Part shown: piece after piece, positions 61,457 to 64,000 of the stretch
How positions within the stretch are numbered: position 1 is the stretch's first letter
Layout: every line of letters starts with the position of its first letter
DNA from: Rhodosalinus sp041365695
GTDB taxonomy: Bacteria; Pseudomonadota; Alphaproteobacteria; Rhodobacterales; Rhodobacteraceae
Direction of reading: 5' to 3'
Assembly: GCF_041365695.1 (NCBI RefSeq)
Contig: NZ_JBGFSJ010000004.1
Coordinates: forward strand, 248,001-312,000
DNA: 64,000 nt
Notes under the pieces: model-generated
What the model was told of the DNA's origin: nothing
The model's input: only the letters and a program-made list of their open reading frames with translations
Database searches by the model: none
Translations under genes and position numbers: made by a program

Positions 61457-62473
61457 TTAGCGGAACGGGGGGGCGTAAAGCAGTCCGCCCTCGGTCCACT
61501 GCGCGTTCAGCCCTCGCGCGAGGCCGATCGGGGTGTTTTCGCCGATGTTCTTCGCGAAGATCTCGCCGTAATTGCCCTCGGCCATGATGGCGCGCTTGGC
61601 CCAGTCCGCGTCGAGCCCGAACATCTCGCCGAGGTTGCCCTCGGTGCCGAGCATGCGGTTGATCTCGGGGCTGTCGGTTCCGTTCGACAACTCCTCGATG
61701 TTGGCCGAGGTCACGCCGTACTCTTCCGCGGCGATGAGCGCGTTGAGCGTCCAGCGCACGATCTCGCCCCACTGGTTGTCGCCGTGGCGCACGAGCGGGC
61801 CGAGCGGCTCTTTCGAGATGATCTCGGGCAGGATGACGTGATCGCCCGGATTCTCGAAGGTTGCGCGCGACGCGGCCAGGCCCGACGCATCGGTCGTGTA
61901 GGCGTCGCAGGCGCCGGCATTGTACTGCTGAAGCGCCTCGGCGTTGGTCTCGATCGGCACCGGCTCGTAGTTCATGTTGTTCTTGCGGAAGAAGTCGGCA
62001 AGATTGAGCTCGGTCGTGGTGCCGGTCTGGATGCAGACCGTCGCCCCGTCGAGTTCCATGGCAGAGGAAACGCCAAGCGCCCGCGGAACGATGAAGCCCT
62101 GACCGTCATAGTAGTTGATGCCGGCGAACTCGAACTTGAGATCCACGTCGCGCGTGAAGGTCCAGGTGGTATTGCGCGCCAGCATGTCGATCTCGCCAGA
62201 GGCGAGCGCGGTGAAGCGGGTCTTGCCGGTCGTCGGCACGAATTCGACCGCGGTCGGATCGCCGAGCACGGCGGCCGCAACAGCGCGGCACACGGCCACG
62301 TCGAAGCCTTCCCACTCGCCGTTCGCGTCCGGCGCGGCAAACCCCGCGAGGCCCGTGGTCACACCGCAGTTCAGCGTGCCGCGCGCCTTGACGTCGTCCA
62401 GCGTGGCGGCGGCCGAAGCCCCGGCTGCAAGGCCGGCAACGGTCAGCGCGCCGAGAAATACGGATTTCTGCAT
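61457..62473 (-). CDS. aapJ: General L-amino acid-binding protein AapJ (338 aa)
   Basis: Periplasmic binding protein of the Aap system. The signal peptide MQKSVFLGALTVAGLAAGASAA is cleaved near residue 21. The family 3 signature LNCGVTTGLAGFAAPDANG lies near residues 34-52, and the strand TVCIQTGTTTELNL near 147-160. GAGG lies 8 bp before the ATG. It is the promoter-proximal gene; a dyad GTTGTG/CACAAC lies in its leader. Confidence 0.94.
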   Translation of the reverse strand: MQKSVFLGALTVAGLAAGASAAATLDDVKARGTLNCGVTTGLAGFAAPDANGEWEGFDVAVCRAVAAAVLGDPTAVEFVPTTGKTRFTALASGEIDMLARNTTWTFTRDVDLKFEFAGINYYDGQGFIVPRALGVSSAMELDGATVCIQTGTTTELNLADFFRKNNMNYEPVPIETNAEALQQYNAGACDAYTTDASGLAASRATFENPGDHVILPEIISKEPLGPLVRHGDNQWGEIVRWTLNALIAAEEYGVTSANIEELSNGTDSPEINRMLGTEGNLGEMFGLDADWAKRAIMAEGNYGEIFAKNIGENTPIGLARGLNAQWTEGGLLYAPPFR

Positions 62474-62500
62474 ATTTACCTCTTCTGATAAGTCCGCCCT

Positions 62501-62526
62501 GTTGTGCGGGTCGTCCGGCTCACAAC
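62501..62526 (-). promoter_or_regulatory. Dyad in the aapJ leader
   Basis: Perfect 6-bp inverted arms GTTGTG (62501-62506) and CACAAC (62521-62526) separated by 14 bp, 28-53 bp upstream of the aapJ ATG. It could be an operator or an mRNA hairpin in the leader; no regulator is assigned. Confidence 0.35.
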
Positions 62527-62677
62527 GGCCGGGTTTCCTTTGCTGAAAGAGGCTGCCCCCCTTTCAATGGCAACGAGTTTGGTCGGATTCATCAACGAAG
62601 GTCAAGGCAAACGTCAGAACTTCTGAACGATGGACGCCGAAGTCGGCATCCGGTCCGCCTCTTTTCGGGGCACCGGC

Positions 62678-63391
62678 TCAACCGGCGCGGGCAAGCTCGA
62701 GAAAACGATGCGCTTCCAGAAGCTGGGCGCGCCTGGCGTCCGCCGCCGCGGCGGCTTCGGCATCCTCGCCCCATCGTTCCTGCTGCCAGGTTTCGTCGAT
62801 GCGCGAGAGCGCCCAGACCCGTTCCGGCGTCACCTCTCTGGCCGAGGCGGCAAGGCCGAGGACCAGCGATCCGGAGATCGTAACCAGATCATGCAGCGCC
62901 ACCAGCTCGAACGCGTCGTGGCGCTTCACCTCGCCGCGCAGCGCGGCGAGGCTCGCTTCGGGTTGGGCGACGTGCATCACGCCGGTCGCGGCGGAAAGCG
63001 GCGCGCCGAGGCGGGCGCGCGCCCAGTCGAGCATCGGATCCCAGCCCTCGGCCTGCCGTCTCGCCAGTTCCTCGGGCGTGTCGGCGCGATAACACAGAAG
63101 ATCGGTGGCGCCATACTCGCAAAGCATCGCGACGACCTCGGCGCGGTGCGGCACCACCCGGTCTATCGCGGAATTGGCGGCGCGCGTCACGGGCATCGCG
63201 CGCGGATTTATGACGTCGGACTGCGCCTCCCACTCCTCGGCCATCGCCTCGGCCAGCGCCGCGTTGGGCAGCACGAGCGGCGCCTTGGCCGGCGTCCGCA
63301 CGGGCCGGCCATCCAGCGTCACCTCGTAGCCCGCGTCGGTCGCGACCGCCTCGGCCCGCGTCCAGAATCGCTTCGCCGCCCAACCCGTCAT
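62678..63391 (-). CDS. ATP12-family F1-ATPase assembly chaperone (237 aa)
   Basis: Homologue of mitochondrial Atp12, which protects the F1 alpha subunit before assembly; bacterial members are confined mostly to alphaproteobacteria. The N-terminal part has WAAKRFWTRAEAV and YEVTLDGRPVRTPAKAPLVLP, the family signature, and the middle has CYRADTPEELARRQAEGWDP. ATG 63391 overlaps the stop of the HAD phosphatase gene. Length is as expected. Confidence 0.88.
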   Translation of the reverse strand: MTGWAAKRFWTRAEAVATDAGYEVTLDGRPVRTPAKAPLVLPNAALAEAMAEEWEAQSDVINPRAMPVTRAANSAIDRVVPHRAEVVAMLCEYGATDLLCYRADTPEELARRQAEGWDPMLDWARARLGAPLSAATGVMHVAQPEASLAALRGEVKRHDAFELVALHDLVTISGSLVLGLAASAREVTPERVWALSRIDETWQQERWGEDAEAAAAADARRAQLLEAHRFLELARAG

Positions 63392-64000
63392 GCCGCCTCC
63401 CAAAGCGCGGAAATGGCGCGGGGCAGCTCGGAGAAACGGCCCACCACGTGATCCGCGGCACGAAGACGCACCGGGGCGTGGTAGCCCCAGCCCACGCCGA
63501 TCGCCCGCACGCCCGCGGCGCGCGCCATCTCCATGTCGTATTCCGTGTCGCCCACCATGACCGCGTCGCGCGGCGCGACACCCGTTTCGTCGAGCGCGGC
63601 GCGCAGCATCGACGGATGCGGCTTCGAGGGGTGGTGATCGGCCACCTGCCGCGTGACGAAGAAGGGCGCGAGGCGATGGGCCCCGAAGAGCACGTCGAGC
63701 CCGCGCGCCGACTTCCCCGTCGCCACCCCGAGAAGCGTGGCGGGCTCGCCGTGCAGCGCCTGAAGAGCCTCGCGCGCGCCCGGGTAAAGCGGCGAGGTCA
63801 TCGCCACGTCCTCTCGCGCGCGCTGACCCGCATAGGCCTCGCGGTACCAGCCCGCGAGGCGCGCATGATCCTGCGCCGAAAGGTCGGGCACGAGCCGCGC
63901 CATCGCCACCTCCAGCGACAGCCCGACGATGCCCAGCACCTCCTCACGCGGCGGGACGGGCAGCGCCGCCCGGCCGAAGGCCGCGTCCATCGCGGCGAGG
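63388..64000 (-). CDS. HAD-family phosphatase, Gph-like (5' end missing)
   Basis: The coding frame remains open through the window edge; the N-terminal part with the nucleophile motif (DxDGT) lies outside. What is visible covers the cap domain, the motif II region LLGVATGKSARGLD, motif III lysine in SKPHPSM and motif IV MVGDTEYDMEMARAAG. An internal ATG at 63990 is not a convincing start because the open frame continues beyond it. Similar proteins are phosphoglycolate phosphatase-like; substrate unknown. It is coupled to the ATP12 gene. Confidence 0.82.
   Translation of the reverse strand, partial: LAAMDAAFGRAALPVPPREEVLGIVGLSLEVAMARLVPDLSAQDHARLAGWYREAYAGQRAREDVAMTSPLYPGAREALQALHGEPATLLGVATGKSARGLDVLFGAHRLAPFFVTRQVADHHPSKPHPSMLRAALDETGVAPRDAVMVGDTEYDMEMARAAGVRAIGVGWGYHAPVRLRAADHVVGRFSELPRAISALWEAA

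Overview
The window is a chromosomal segment of a high-G+C alphaproteobacterium, most likely of the order Rhodobacterales (Roseobacter/Rhodobacter relatives). The evidence is indirect but consistent: an aapJQMP general amino-acid transporter, an ATP12-family F1-ATPase assembly factor, a TIGR01459-type HAD protein, Cpa-type pilus genes, a plant-type glutamate-cysteine ligase, and a block running from rpmH-rnpA-yidD through yidC and engB to argB. I saw no transposase, integrase, phage gene or CRISPR array. Coding density is very high and many genes are joined by 4-bp stop/start overlaps.

Layout. 1-3.2 kb: a BMP-type (nucleoside-like) ABC transporter: the last codons of an ATPase, two permeases and a binding protein. 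3.2-8.6 kb: a DUF938 methyltransferase-like protein, an AhpD-like protein, a small cytochrome c behind a TTGAC-N4-GTCAA palindrome, an 833-aa FAD/GcvT-type dehydrogenase and HtpX. 8.8-15.5 kb: the rod-shape operon mreB-mreC-mreD-mrdA-rodA, then a hydroxyacid dehydrogenase. 15.5-21 kb: SseB-like protein and uracil-DNA glycosylase on the minus strand, then capsule genes kpsT-kpsE and a phosphohexomutase. 21-30.3 kb: Mn-pyrophosphatase, a HAD protein, MaoC, RibF, YcgN, threonine aldolase, GNAT, GshA, RsmE and UbiA. 30.4-34 kb: a BON/OmpA envelope protein with a small coiled-coil partner, then pgsA-moaD-moaE. 34.1 kb: tRNA-Met. 34.8-44.9 kb: a Tad/Flp pilus locus. 45-48.8 kb: tRNA-Arg and a TVP38-reductase-histidine kinase operon. 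48.9-58 kb: the rpmH...yidC-MOSC-engB-argB-sixA block, with ttcA and an EAL protein inside it. 58-62.5 kb: aapJQMP. 62.6-64 kb: an ATP12 homologue and a truncated HAD phosphatase.

The most interesting region is the Tad locus. It has two tandem Flp prepilins, CpaB, one TadG-like and two TadE-like proteins, CpaE, CpaF, TadB, TadC and a prepilin peptidase. No secretin (CpaC/RcpA), CpaD or TadD gene lies in it: TadG and the two TadEs occupy the place where the secretin usually sits. A LuxR-type regulator with a dyad over its own start is inserted before the peptidase gene. A gene-free 618-bp leader precedes the pilins and carries a near-consensus CtrA box and two mutually exclusive stem-loops. 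Other points worth checking are an FNR/NnrR-like box before the cytochrome gene, the 11-bp rsmE/ubiA gap that serves as ribosome-binding site on both strands, a 12-bp hairpin between aapJ and aapQ, kpsT-kpsE without kpsM, and a GC-rich double-hairpin element at 20.95 kb.
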